A stretch of DNA of 64,000 bases. Origin: Flectonema sp. DT1601. Lineage: Eukaryota > Euglenozoa > Diplonemea > Diplonemida > Diplonemidae. Numbering within the stretch: position 1 is the first letter of the stretch; every line of letters begins with the position of its first letter. The DNA lies in assembly GCA_964019425.1 (NCBI GenBank), contig OZ025800.1:879501-943500 (forward strand), in the 5' to 3' direction. The notes below the pieces were generated by a model that searched no databases, had not been told where the DNA came from, and saw nothing but the letters and a program-made list of their open reading frames with translations. A program made the position numbers and the translations under genes. Below, in pieces: positions 55,246 to 64,000 of the stretch.

Positions 55246-57160
55246 TTAGTGGTGACGTGGAGGAGAGCTCCTTCCTGTTTCGTTGGAGAAATCTCTGTGG
55301 GCACTGTTTTTTTTTTTATTGTTATTTTATTATTCGGTAGGGGGTAGTTGTTTGAAATCAATATAAAAACATCGTTTGTAGCCCCCCCCCCCCCCCCCCC
55401 CCCCCCCTGCCAATCATTTCATACATTTTCTTATGGGAGTTACAACCATGAAAAAAAGAAGAAATGATTCAAAAAAACGAATACCTTCTGAGGTGTTCTT
55501 CCTTTCTCTCAACGGCTTCACGTTGTTCACGAAGACGAACTTCCATTTGAAGGAGGTCATTTTCTTTGCGCTGTTCTTCTGCACGACGAGCATCAGTTTC
55601 TGCCTCCCTACTTTCCATTCCTTCGAGTGCCTTGCGATGGTCATCGAGCTGTTTTTCAGCACGTTGTTCAGCAGTCTTACGCTGGCCGTCCTTCATCCTA
55701 GCTGTGGCTAAATCCTTCTCCAGTTGTTGCTTTTGCTGGTTGGACTGAGCGGTATTCCTTTGCGCAGTTCGGTGGTCTGCAGCGCGATCATTTTCTGCGT
55801 TTATACATTCTCTGAGGTCACCTTCGCATCTTTGAACTTCCTTTGCTGACATGTCGAGTTCACGTTCGGCATCAGCATCCTCAGCGTCCTCGGCCTTGCC
55901 ACGAGTGGTTTTCACCTCATCGGACGCCCTGTCGATGATTTCCTCCTGGCGCTTTATTTCCTTCTCTTTCTCTGCTACTTTTTTCTGAAGGGCTTCCAAT
56001 TCTTTCAGAAGTTTCTCTTTTTCGTTGACCTGCATTTGATGTTTCTTCTCAGCGGCTTCAGCAGAACGTTGAGCAGCTCTTTTAGCGGCTTCCTTTTTAC
56101 GGTTAGCTTCCTTGGTAGTGGCTTCGGCTGTTTTGGCATCGCGGAGAGCTGCGCGGGAGCGTTCGGAGTCGGCGTGGGCATCGTTCTTAGCACCCAAAGC
56201 CTTCTGTTCCTCATCTTTAGTGTCCTGACACTTGCCGTCAGCTTCATCCGCCTTCTGTTGCATGTCAAGTGTGCCGGACTCAGCATCGAGTACTGCCTGT
56301 CTGGCATCATCAAGTCGTCTCTCGTAGTCATCAGTCAACTCATGTTGAGCTTTAATTTTATCCTTTCGTAAGGTCTCGTGATGTAATTTTCTTGATCTGA
56401 AATACATAGAATCTAACAGTTTTGGGTACATCTCCGCAAAGTGCTGAAATTCAGGAAACGACAGAAGACCGTCTTCGTTACGGTCAGCTTTCTTTGTGAA
56501 CAAATCCTCGACTGTGGCGTCGGTGAGACCTTCTGAGGAGCCCGAAATTCTCAATTTCGAGAAAACCTCGAGCCAGTCGTCAAGGCGGACACTTCTGCTG
56601 TCCTTGCTGTCCAGTTCTTCATAAACCATTCTGACCTTGTCACTGTGAGTAGCAGTGTCATCACCTGATTGAGATTGAAAATCAAATCTACTTGGTGACG
56701 CTACTGATCCATAAGGAGAACCTGCACCAGCTCCTCTATAAGGACTACTTGAATCTCTCAAGTCTGCATATAAAGGAGCTGAGTAAGATTCATAATGAGG
56801 AGGTGAAGCACTTCTTCTGTACTGTGGACTACCAACTCCGACAGGTCTCTGCGGTGGAGGAATTCTTCCCGGGGTGTCCTTGTGCCAGGCGGTTTCCTTT
56901 TGAAAGATATAAACTTGACAATAGTCTTCAAGTTGACTAGATGCGACAAGGTCTACCCACATCTCCATTCTTTCATCAAATACTTGTGCTCTGTGCACAT
57001 GGAATGGACCTGCCTGAGGAGGACGTCTAATCGCAGCTTCAGCACTCAACACTTCATCAATACGATCTCTCAACTCAGTTACTGTTGGAATGGTGGGGAA
57101 AGTCAACTCGTAATTCTTCTTTCCAGCGAGATCGACAGCAGCCAAGACAGTGAAAACCAT
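55246..57160 (-). CDS. BILBO1: BILBO1-like flagellar pocket collar protein, copy B, two exons
   Basis: Exon 1 is 57160-55485. A 181-nt intron (GTATTC..ACAG) leads to a 58-nt exon 2 (55303-55246), giving 577 residues. The tiny exon restores the HRDF..E.GR ending seen in copy A (SAHRDFSNETGRSSPPRHH here), which supports the splice. Residues 1-105 are the BILBO1 N-terminal domain (VLAAVDLAGKKNYELTFPTI, WVDLVASSQLEDYCQVYIFQ, GRIPPPQRP). EF-hand 2 has a canonical loop D226-E237 (DRNEDGLLSFPE) running into FQHFAEMYPKLLDSMYFRS. Residues about 255-560 are Ala/Glu/Lys-rich coiled coil. Codon use is more G/C-ending than copy A, hinting at higher expression. The intron holds a run of 26 Gs (plus strand Cs, 55382-55407). 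Expected role: collar at the flagellar pocket neck. Confidence 0.9.
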
Positions 57161-57619
57161 TTTATTATTATAAAATTCGGTTTACCTAAAAAGATTAAAT
57201 GAATGTGTTAAACACAACTATCAACACCTTGTTCACATCAATTACCTGTGAATGTAATAAATTTAATAACACTTCAACAACAATAATAAAAGTGAGCAGG
57301 TAAAGGAAACGCTTAAGGCTTGAGAACCGTTAAGACTGAGATATTTCTGTTCATTTAATTTAACCAATTACGGAAAGAACGTTTGTTAAACACATTCTTT
57401 TCCATCAATCAGTTTGCAACTAATATAGAGAGGTAAGTGCTCAATACAGAAAGATCACTTCACCACCAATCAAGAACATCGATGAGTGAGGCGAGTACAG
57501 CAGAAAGCAAATAAAATATCAAAAAGGGAGGTATGGTTTCGGCTTCAGGGAGGGAGGCGGAGGAAAATAACGAATTATAGAACATACTACCTGAAATGAT
57601 TTCGAATCTTTTCATTCGA
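57161..57619. other. Intergenic, nothing recognised
   Basis: I see no gene. A TTTTTAG shortly upstream of the copy B start codon at 57160 is a likely acceptor. Confidence 0.5.
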
Positions 57620-58519
57620 TCAGTTCGCTCTATCAAATGGAGAAGGACAGTTGCCGTTTCTGTAGCAGCTGGAACTTACACCTCCACCCCAATGAGGGCC
57701 AGGAGCCTTGGCACACCATGGAGCTGAAACACACCCTTCGAGACCAAACACAACAGCAATCTCATCGTGAGCACTGTGAAGGGTCTCGACGTAGGTTCCA
57801 GAGTTCGCGTTCACGTGCTTGTGAAACGAAATCGTTGTCCTGTCGTCATCGAAACAAGGAGAGCACATTCCCGAGTCCCATCCGCTTGACAGCAGATCCG
57901 TACGTAACCCATCCGGTCTCGGGCCCGTGCACTCCTTGCACACGTACATCGTCACCCAGAATTCGCATTCTTCACCACGGCAGCACGTCAGCTGCAGGCT
58001 TGACCCAGACGGGAGCGGGCGGGGAACGTCGTACACATTCAATCCACGGATACCTGATGGGAACTTGAAGTAGTTCGTGTGTCCCAGGTCAACGTTTCCA
58101 TCTGCGATAGGCCCATGTACAGTCAAGTGGCTCTCTACACCAGAAGGGTTGATGTAGTGTACTCCGGTATGGCAACCGTCAGGTTCGTGTGTGGTGATGA
58201 TGGTCTGCAGGAAGTGGTGGAACACAGTTCCGTACCAAATCTCATCAGCATGGCATTTGATCCAGTACGGTCTCTCTGAAGACAACGCATTCCCCGCCAC
58301 GTCGAAGTGGATCGGCGGCATGTTGTGCAACTCGTTCGTTGGACTCGATATGTGTACATTGTGAATCGAACTCCATGGATCGTCAAACTCCGATGGCGGG
58401 AATGGATACGCCGCACACCAGATGTCTGTGTACTGCCAGACGTGCGGCTCGTGCAGTTCCACCTGTACCTGTGCGCTGTTCGCTGTGATAAGAATGTCGA
58501 CTATGGCAACGATACCCAT
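57620..58519 (-). CDS. Secreted Cys/His-rich protein, GC-rich gene
   Basis: It has 299 residues from the ATG at 58519 (MGIVAIVDILITANSAQVQV), which begins with a signal-peptide-like hydrophobic segment; the longer frame from 58588 starts with a basic, less convincing leader. The mature protein has about 17 cysteines (CCRGEEC, CKECTG, CSPCF) and many His and aromatic residues, with no membrane helix. Its gene is clearly richer in G/C-ending codons than the AT-rich genes around it and resembles beta-tubulin in this respect. That suggests strong expression or a different origin. I see no family. Expected location is the cell surface, a secretory granule or outside the cell. Confidence 0.6.
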   Translation of the reverse strand: MGIVAIVDILITANSAQVQVELHEPHVWQYTDIWCAAYPFPPSEFDDPWSSIHNVHISSPTNELHNMPPIHFDVAGNALSSERPYWIKCHADEIWYGTVFHHFLQTIITTHEPDGCHTGVHYINPSGVESHLTVHGPIADGNVDLGHTNYFKFPSGIRGLNVYDVPRPLPSGSSLQLTCCRGEECEFWVTMYVCKECTGPRPDGLRTDLLSSGWDSGMCSPCFDDDRTTISFHKHVNANSGTYVETLHSAHDEIAVVFGLEGCVSAPWCAKAPGPHWGGGVSSSCYRNGNCPSPFDRAN

Positions 58520-58588
58520 TTCAGTAGTTTGTTTGTGTAAATGAAGTAAAGACTGTAGAAGTAAATGTCGTGAGCTAAACCGACGCAA

Positions 58589-59525
58589 AACTCAATCCCT
58601 TCAACCACAGCCCTAATTGTAAACTGAAGAAATTAATACAAACATAAACACAATTCATAATACTGCAGACTTATCTGTGAGGCTGTGATGTGCAACTTAA
58701 CTCCAACGAATATCAAATCCATTCAAGAAGACGACAACTGTAAATAGAAATGAATTGCTGATGACGGGTCCTCGAACTCAAAGACTTAGCAAATGTCGTT
58801 AGTGCTGACAACATTCTTTGCTACAAATACTTGCTATATAATACGTGCAAACCGAAAAAAAAAAAAAAAAGAAAAAGAAACATCGGAAGAAAAAAAACTG
58901 GGAAAAAAAAGAAGAAAGCTAACGAAGTCAGGGTAAGGGAACACGAGGTGACTGTCAGCTTGTCTTTGATTGAAATTCTCTTTCTTTCTTTTTTTTAATT
59001 CCGGTAAGAACACATGCTAACAGTTATTTTGGTTTATTGTCAGCTGTAATTCTCTCTGAGAAAACTGGTAGTCTTTAAAAGTGTAAGCTGGATACAAGTT
59101 CTTGTCGTGGTCCTGTGGGTAGGTGAAAAAAACAACACCAAATCGAACCATCAGACACACTCTACTCCACACGACAGGAGCATTTCTTGTTTTAGTCACA
59201 GCATGCTATATTAGAAACAACATTTCATAAATAATCCGTTTCTTGTTATATCAAAAGTCTTTTACTTTTTCCGTCTTCGCACGTTGTCGTTTTCAGTCTT
59301 TAATGTAATCAATCCTTTCCGTCAGTTAGTTTGGAAGAGAAAGCGATAAAGATTACAAACACGTTGACTTTTTGTTAGCATCTCTGACTTCTGTTTGCCG
59401 AGCACGCGGCTTTTATATGGTCTCACAGTGACACTTAAAAGTTTCTTTTTCTTTTCTCTCTCCGACTTAAGCAACAAGTGATCAACTAATAAAAGACCTT
59501 ATGACACTAGTATACGTTGCATGTC
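58589..59525. other. Intergenic, mostly empty
   Basis: I see no confident gene. On the minus strand at 59017-59111 a possible terminal exon (after CACCTACCCACAG, ending QLTINQNNC) looks protein-like, but I find no ATG or partner exon. An A run lies at 58857-58871. Confidence 0.4.
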
Positions 59526-60164
59526 TTAATAACAACCTCCACAAGTTGACTTTGGAGTTGTTTCTTGTGCCGGTGCAATGGTGAAGGGATCTAATTTTTT
59601 GAATTGCGTATCGCTGTCGGAAGCTGGATCAGTGATTGTCTCTTTCGTGGTTCCTGCAATCCTCATTTTAGCAGCTTCGGAGAAGACGGCAGCAACACCA
59701 GATCCACTTTTCGCTGAAGTTTCAAAAAAAGGAGCAGAAATCTGATTTGCATATGATAAGCCAACATCATACGGAACAACTCTATCAGCATCGGATATGT
59801 CAGTTTTGTTACCAACAATTACAACACGAGCTCCTTTTCGTTCAGCGTGTACGCTTTCAACCCAATGTTTAACATTATCGAAAGATTCGAAATTAGAAAT
59901 ATCGTACACAACAACAACCACTCTCGAATCTCTTATGTAAGAAGGGATCAGTGATTTATATCTCTCTTGTCCAGCTGTATCCCATATCTGTAGTCTAACA
60001 GTTGAGTCTCCGACGGTCACATTCTTTACTAAGAAGTCAATTCCAATGGTCGCTTGATAATTATTCCCAAATGAATCATACATGAATCTTGTTATAATAC
60101 TAGTCTTTCCTACACAAGAGTCACCGAGGAACACTACTTTGTGTTTCTCAAAGGGGGTTCTCAT
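59526..60164 (-). CDS. RAB6: Rab6-like small GTPase
   Basis: It has 212 residues from the ATG at 60164 ([20 protein letters not shown]). GDSCVGKT at 14-21 is the P-loop. YQATIGIDF has the switch I Thr at 39, WDTAGQE at 61-67 is switch II, NKTD at 119-122 gives guanine specificity, and TSAK is at 149-152. The [19 protein letters not shown] and [10 protein letters not shown] phrases are specific to the Rab6 group, which controls Golgi and retrograde traffic. It ends STCGGCY, with two cysteines for prenylation in a C-x2-C-Y form rather than the usual CxC. The longer frame upstream is unlikely to be translated. Confidence 0.92.
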   Translation of the reverse strand: MRTPFEKHKVVFLGDSCVGKTSIITRFMYDSFGNNYQATIGIDFLVKNVTVGDSTVRLQIWDTAGQERYKSLIPSYIRDSRVVVVVYDISNFESFDNVKHWVESVHAERKGARVVIVGNKTDISDADRVVPYDVGLSYANQISAPFFETSAKSGSGVAAVFSEAAKMRIAGTTKETITDPASDSDTQFKKLDPFTIAPAQETTPKSTCGGCY

Positions 60165-60868
60165 TGTTATCCCCCACCCTATTCCTCGCTGGGTGAAAAA
60201 TGTAATTAGACTGTTTGCCAATATAACATATAAAAAAAAAATTAGTTTTTGTTTTTTTGTTTGTATGCATTAGGATTACTAACTTTAAAAAAAAAAAAAA
60301 AGAAATAAACAAATAAATAAATACAAAAAACTATGAACACATCACACGCTGCCGAATTATTTTTTTTTTTTTTCTTGCTGAATAAAAAGTGAAAATATTA
60401 TTATTATTATTATTATTTCTCGACATTTCATCAAAAAACTGGTACTTTTACAAAACACGATACAACAAACTGAAGTGGATACAGAAATATAATACGGAAA
60501 GAAAAAAAAAAAGAAAAGAAAATTGTTCCCAACGAAGAGACGTACCCACGTTAAGTCCTGTCATCAGAAGCAGACAGACATCTGAAGTAGATTTACAGTA
60601 ACCACAACATGTAACTTATAGGCTTTATATGTGACAAGGAAAATGAGAAACAAGAACAAAGAAATGGGGAGGTGGAAAATTTTTAAAATCCATACACAAT
60701 CGGGGGGGTTAACCGCTTGATTTATAAAATACAAACTGCATTGTATCACAACAACATAACTGTTAATAAGTACACGATGACTATGGTGATGCTCAACGTA
60801 ACCTTTTGAAGTAACTATTAGGTTTCATAATGGAGAGGAACAGCTAGAGCTCAATAAACAACAACTAC
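60165..60868. other. Intergenic with A runs and an R3 scrap
   Basis: I see no gene. GGGGGGGTTAACCGCTTGATT at about 60703 recalls the phrase at 8393 (R3 neighbourhood). TTA trinucleotide repeats are at 60398-60417. Confidence 0.5.
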
Positions 60869-62392
60869 TTACCTCCTTCCAGATTGCTGAACAAGATGGT
60901 CAGCTAATTTCATAATGTTCCCATTCGGGAGTAGGAATGTTCCGTCAGGATTAGGTCTCCACTCCGGGTGACGGGGACTGAGAGCAGATTTCGTGCGGCT
61001 TTGATAAGAAAGTGTTTTGGGACAGGACAGAAGGGCGGTGTTCGCTCCAAGTTTTTGAAGCTTGCGGAGCCTAGCAATTGCTTCAATCGAATTCTCACTA
61101 CCGGGTTGTAATCTAGCTCTACTGTGAATTACTTTACTTTGATGAACACTTGGTTGAATTGGTGCTGCACGAACTGGAGAGTATCCTCTTTGTGGTGACC
61201 CAGACCTTCGAGGGCTCATTGACCTCTGAGCGCGGTTAATGGCTTCACTAGCGGCTGGTTTGACACCAAATACTTTTTCATACTTTCGTTCAGATTCAGT
61301 AGCGCGGAGACTGCTGACATCTTCAATTTCTCTCATTTTGAAGGTGGTCGCAAATCTCTTATTTGGATACTTCTCTCTTTCGTGATACTGCTTTAGACGT
61401 TCTCCCTGTTGAAGGGTAGTAATCTCATCGCGGACAGCAGCACGTTTTTCAAATGAAGTTTTCTTTTGATCCTTTTCGGATCGATTAATACTCTTCTCTC
61501 TAACTTCATCCTTAATACACTGATCCCAAAGACTCATTGCTGTCCTACGAATAGCATCTTCAATGCTGTAACCACCTTGATGATCTGGTACACTTCTATG
61601 TGGTATTGCAGCAGGGGGACTTGTAACTTCTGATTGCCGCATCACATTCCTCTTCTGAGGGGTGTGCTTTGGACTGTGCTTTGCAATAAACTGCTCGCTG
61701 TAATTTGCAGCTGGCGCAGAGCTTCTTTTCTTTTTAGGTGTAGATGCAGTCGGGGTAGGACTTTTTTTCATTGGTTTAGACACCTGTTGTGCTGTCACTG
61801 GTGAAGGCATTTCAACGGAAATGGTCTTCGCTGTATTTGCCAACAGCGTCGTGCCTAATGTTGACTGCTGTAGTGCTGGTTCATCAGGAGCATATAATGG
61901 ACCAGGTCTTAATGAATCAGATAACACATCAATAGTAACAGTGTTATGAAGTAGTGATAAAGGTGAATGTTTTTCGACACTAGGAGGAGGATCATAAAAA
62001 TTAACAGACGCTCCCGGAGCAGAATTCATATTCGAAGGACTTCTCTCTGAAACACTTTCACGAGCCTCAGCAATTGCTCTGTTCTCTTTACCAGTAGTAC
62101 TCATACTTATCTGGTCTATTGGAAGTTGTATATCGTCATCGTTGTAGGTAATTTCGATATTTTGAATTGACGATGTCTTTCTGCTAATTACTTCAGGTTG
62201 ATCATTTTCTAAACAAACTCTGCTGTCAGAAATCGATGGTGCCACAGGAGGAGGCATTTCTCTGATAATACTCGTAGCTTGACTAGCCTGACGAGATATC
62301 GGAGCTGACTGACCAGAGACTGATGGAGTTCTCGATTTTACAGAAAGTGGAACAGCTGTGGGATCTTCAGCTACAGTCTCTTCTTCACCTAT

Positions 62393-62427
<35 letters not shown>

Positions 62428-62743
62428 TTGGATACATAATACTGGAGTTTACCGTCTGTGGTGTTGTTGGTGGTTGGTAAGACGGAGATTTCTCGGAGTT
62501 AATTAAAACTTCCGTTTCTTGAACTTCTCTCTCATCACATTCGCTGTCTTCAATTTGATGAACAATTGAATTACCACTTGGGCATCCAACACTCTCTGGT
62601 GATGCAGAAAGAAGATCACCACCTCCTTCTACAGAAGCAATTGGTTGAAATGAGCAGGTGCTATCTTTGACTTGTGAACTGTTTGGATCTAAAGAAGCTG
62701 CAGTACGCTCCAAGGCATCCGATGCTTCGGACTTTGCGTCCAT
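60869..62743 (-). CDS. Large disordered protein with acidic Asp run, unknown
   Basis: It has 624 residues. It is Ser/Pro-rich and likely disordered through about residue 360, with an uninterrupted Asp run encoded by a CAT/ATC trinucleotide repeat (62397-62427). A basic Lys-rich part and a helix rich in Glu/Arg (about 385-480) follow. The last 70 residues look folded (AIARLRKLQKLGANTALLSC, WRPNPDGTFLLPNGNIMKLA). The stop follows GGAAGGAG|GTAAGT, which would also make a good splice donor, so a further downstream exon is possible. Function unknown. Confidence 0.55.
62397..62427. repeat. Trinucleotide repeat in coding sequence
   Basis: About ten ATC/TCA units encode an Asp run on the minus strand. 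The length is likely to vary between individuals. Confidence 0.85.
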
Positions 62744-63723
62744 CGTATGGCACTGATGAAGGGATTTAAATTATGTTAACAAAAATAAAAGACATCATAA
62801 ACATTATCGTTATCAATTCTGAATAATAGTATCCGACTTTACAATAAGTCACAAAAGTATTAAAAATAACACTATTCAAAAGGGACTACAACTTGGTAGT
62901 CACGAAGGCGATACTTAGAAACTGTTTTTCAAACAAAATAATAAAAAGAATTGTAACAGAACATATAACACAGCGAGTCCTAAGGTGGTGGGCTACACTG
63001 CAGTTGGCGGACGTCGAAACTGAACAGCTGAAACAATTCAATTACGCAGGGAGACAGTACTGTCTCGAAAGAAGAACACACAACGTTCAGTATCTACCTG
63101 AAGAGTTGAGAACAAGCTCTCAATCTGTCAATCCTTCCCTTGTTGAGTGTTTGTGTCATTCACACAACGCTACTTATAACAACTTCAGGGGGGAAGCGGC
63201 TAGTTGACAGCAGGTCTCCAATTAAACAACGCACAAAGTCAACAAGAATAGAGAACTATGGAACAAAATGGATTTGGTAAAAAAAGAGAAAAGTATTTCC
63301 CCACACAACATACACAACACTCGCAACAGCAGGCAACAAGTTTTACTCAAAAAAGACACACGCTCTGTAATGGAACAATATTGTTTGATACACAAAGTGC
63401 CTCACTGACACCATCAAAATGAATTCGACCGGTTGTGAAGATAAAATACTCTTTTGAACTCTTGACTACAATACTCAGAGAGATGATCTTTGTTTAGACA
63501 ACTCTCTGAGAAAAGACAAACTTCCGAAAGTACAACACTCGCAACAGTCATAACTGATTAAAAGAAAGGGAAGAAAGTAATGCGACCGCATCTAATACTC
63601 GACTTGAGAAGGTTCATAAAATAATTGACTCTTGTCGTCTCATCTTCTAACACAGAAGTGGGAAAAAGGGTTTCGAGTTAATTATCATTGTCGAAGGCCT
63701 ACTTGCATAATTAGATTTTGTCA
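62744..63723. other. Intergenic, nothing recognised
   Basis: I see no gene I can support. A plus-strand frame at 62893-63207 lacks an ATG. Otherwise it is plain AT-rich spacer. Confidence 0.5.
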
Positions 63724-64000
63724 TTATTGTAAGTTTTTATTATAAGCCACAGCAGGGTCGAGGTAGACGTAAGCACTGGTTCCAAGTCCCTCTTGTGAGA
63801 TGAGTTCAAATTGACCTCCGAAGTAAGTCGCGATACATTTCGTTATTGGAAGTCCATAACCGTATCCAGCGAATGGAGATGCCGCACAAGGAACTGATGA
63901 GAGAGGTGGAGCAGTATGAGGAGATATTCCTAATTCGGTACTTTCCCAAGAACACTTAACTTCCAATGCTGAGTCGTCAGCATACGCAGGTCTCGCAGTG
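63724..64000 (-). CDS. Pyruvate or branched-chain dehydrogenase kinase-like, C-terminal part
   Basis: This partial gene runs off the right edge and is read on the minus strand to the stop at 63724. The 91 residues visible hold the GHKL ATP-lid and G2 region of mitochondrial dehydrogenase kinases: SPFAGYGYGLPITKCIATYF.GG and SQEGLGTSAYVYLDPAV, matching AGYGYGLP.SR.YA.YF.G.L...S.EGYGTD. Such kinases switch off pyruvate or branched-chain keto-acid dehydrogenase by serine phosphorylation in the matrix. The catalytic N-box and G1 box lie outside the window, so the substrate cannot be told. No splice acceptor is needed within the window. The C-terminus is shorter than in animal PDKs, which carry a longer tail. 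Confidence 0.88.
   Translation of the reverse strand, partial: TARPAYADDSALEVKCSWESTELGISPHTAPPLSSVPCAASPFAGYGYGLPITKCIATYFGGQFELISQEGLGTSAYVYLDPAVAYNKNLQ

Noticed and set aside
59017-59199. Possible last exon ending QLTINQNNC after CACCTACCCACAG
   Set aside because: The frame opens at GTG and I found no upstream exon or ATG in phase; left as unassigned.
62893-63207. Plus-strand frame of 104 codons
   Set aside because: It has no ATG (the frame opens at TTG), lies on the strand opposite to all genes, and shows no family motif. A vague likeness to mobile-element protein text is too weak to call.

Overview
The window looks like nuclear DNA of a free-living flagellate, most likely a euglenozoan (relative of kinetoplastids and diplonemids). 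Four things suggest this. Two genes match the flagellar pocket collar protein BILBO1, which I know only from the kinetoplastid lineage. Every gene I can support, from 2 kb to the right edge, lies on the minus strand, as in a long polycistronic unit. Most start codons have a pyrimidine-rich tract and an AG shortly upstream, as expected for spliced-leader addition. Several genes also carry short cis-introns with GT-AG ends (46-275 nt), which kinetoplastids almost entirely lack, so a typical kinetoplastid is unlikely. I found no spliced-leader RNA gene, so the placement is inference. Intergenic DNA is AT-rich and full of A/T homopolymers and dispersed repeats.

Layout by position (all genes minus strand). 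0-2 kb: no gene. 2-3.5 kb: SLC52-type riboflavin transporter. 3.5-9.2 kb: gene-free, repeat-rich. 9-20.5 kb: small membrane protein, WBP11-like splicing factor, a 2,021-residue coiled-coil plus cadherin-like-repeat protein, and a long coiled-coil protein. 21-26.8 kb: beta-tubulin, a small charged protein, a ubiquitin-like/ankyrin protein and a secreted protein. 27.3-28.8 kb: a candidate DNA transposon with 76-bp inverted ends enclosing two tRNA-like sequences and a decayed LSU rRNA piece. 30-35 kb: an RD-rich protein with a possible SRI domain and two proteins of unknown function. 36.8-43.6 kb: mitochondrial biotin synthase, a metallo-beta-lactamase-fold hydrolase, two near-identical glucosamine-6-phosphate N-acetyltransferases and a four-exon coiled-coil protein. 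44-46 kb: BILBO1 copy A. 46-54 kb: a repeat-driven duplication zone with two copies of a ubiquitin-like/LRR gene. 54-64 kb: CGPC-motif protein, BILBO1 copy B, a GC-rich secreted protein, Rab6, a disordered protein and the 3' end of a mitochondrial PDK/BCKDK-type kinase gene.

Functionally the window mixes flagellar/cytoskeletal genes (BILBO1 pair, beta-tubulin, many coiled-coil proteins), Golgi traffic (Rab6), RNA processing (WBP11-like, SRI-like), amino-sugar synthesis (GNA1) and mitochondrial metabolism (biotin synthase, PDK-type kinase). Biotin synthase and the PDK-type kinase imply aerobic mitochondria. Neighbours do not form functional operons.

The least expected items are a ubiquitin-like/solenoid family (one ankyrin and two LRR members), the paired BILBO1 paralogues, the apparently cytosolic cadherin-like giant, and the transposon-like element that appears to have captured rRNA and tRNA sequence.
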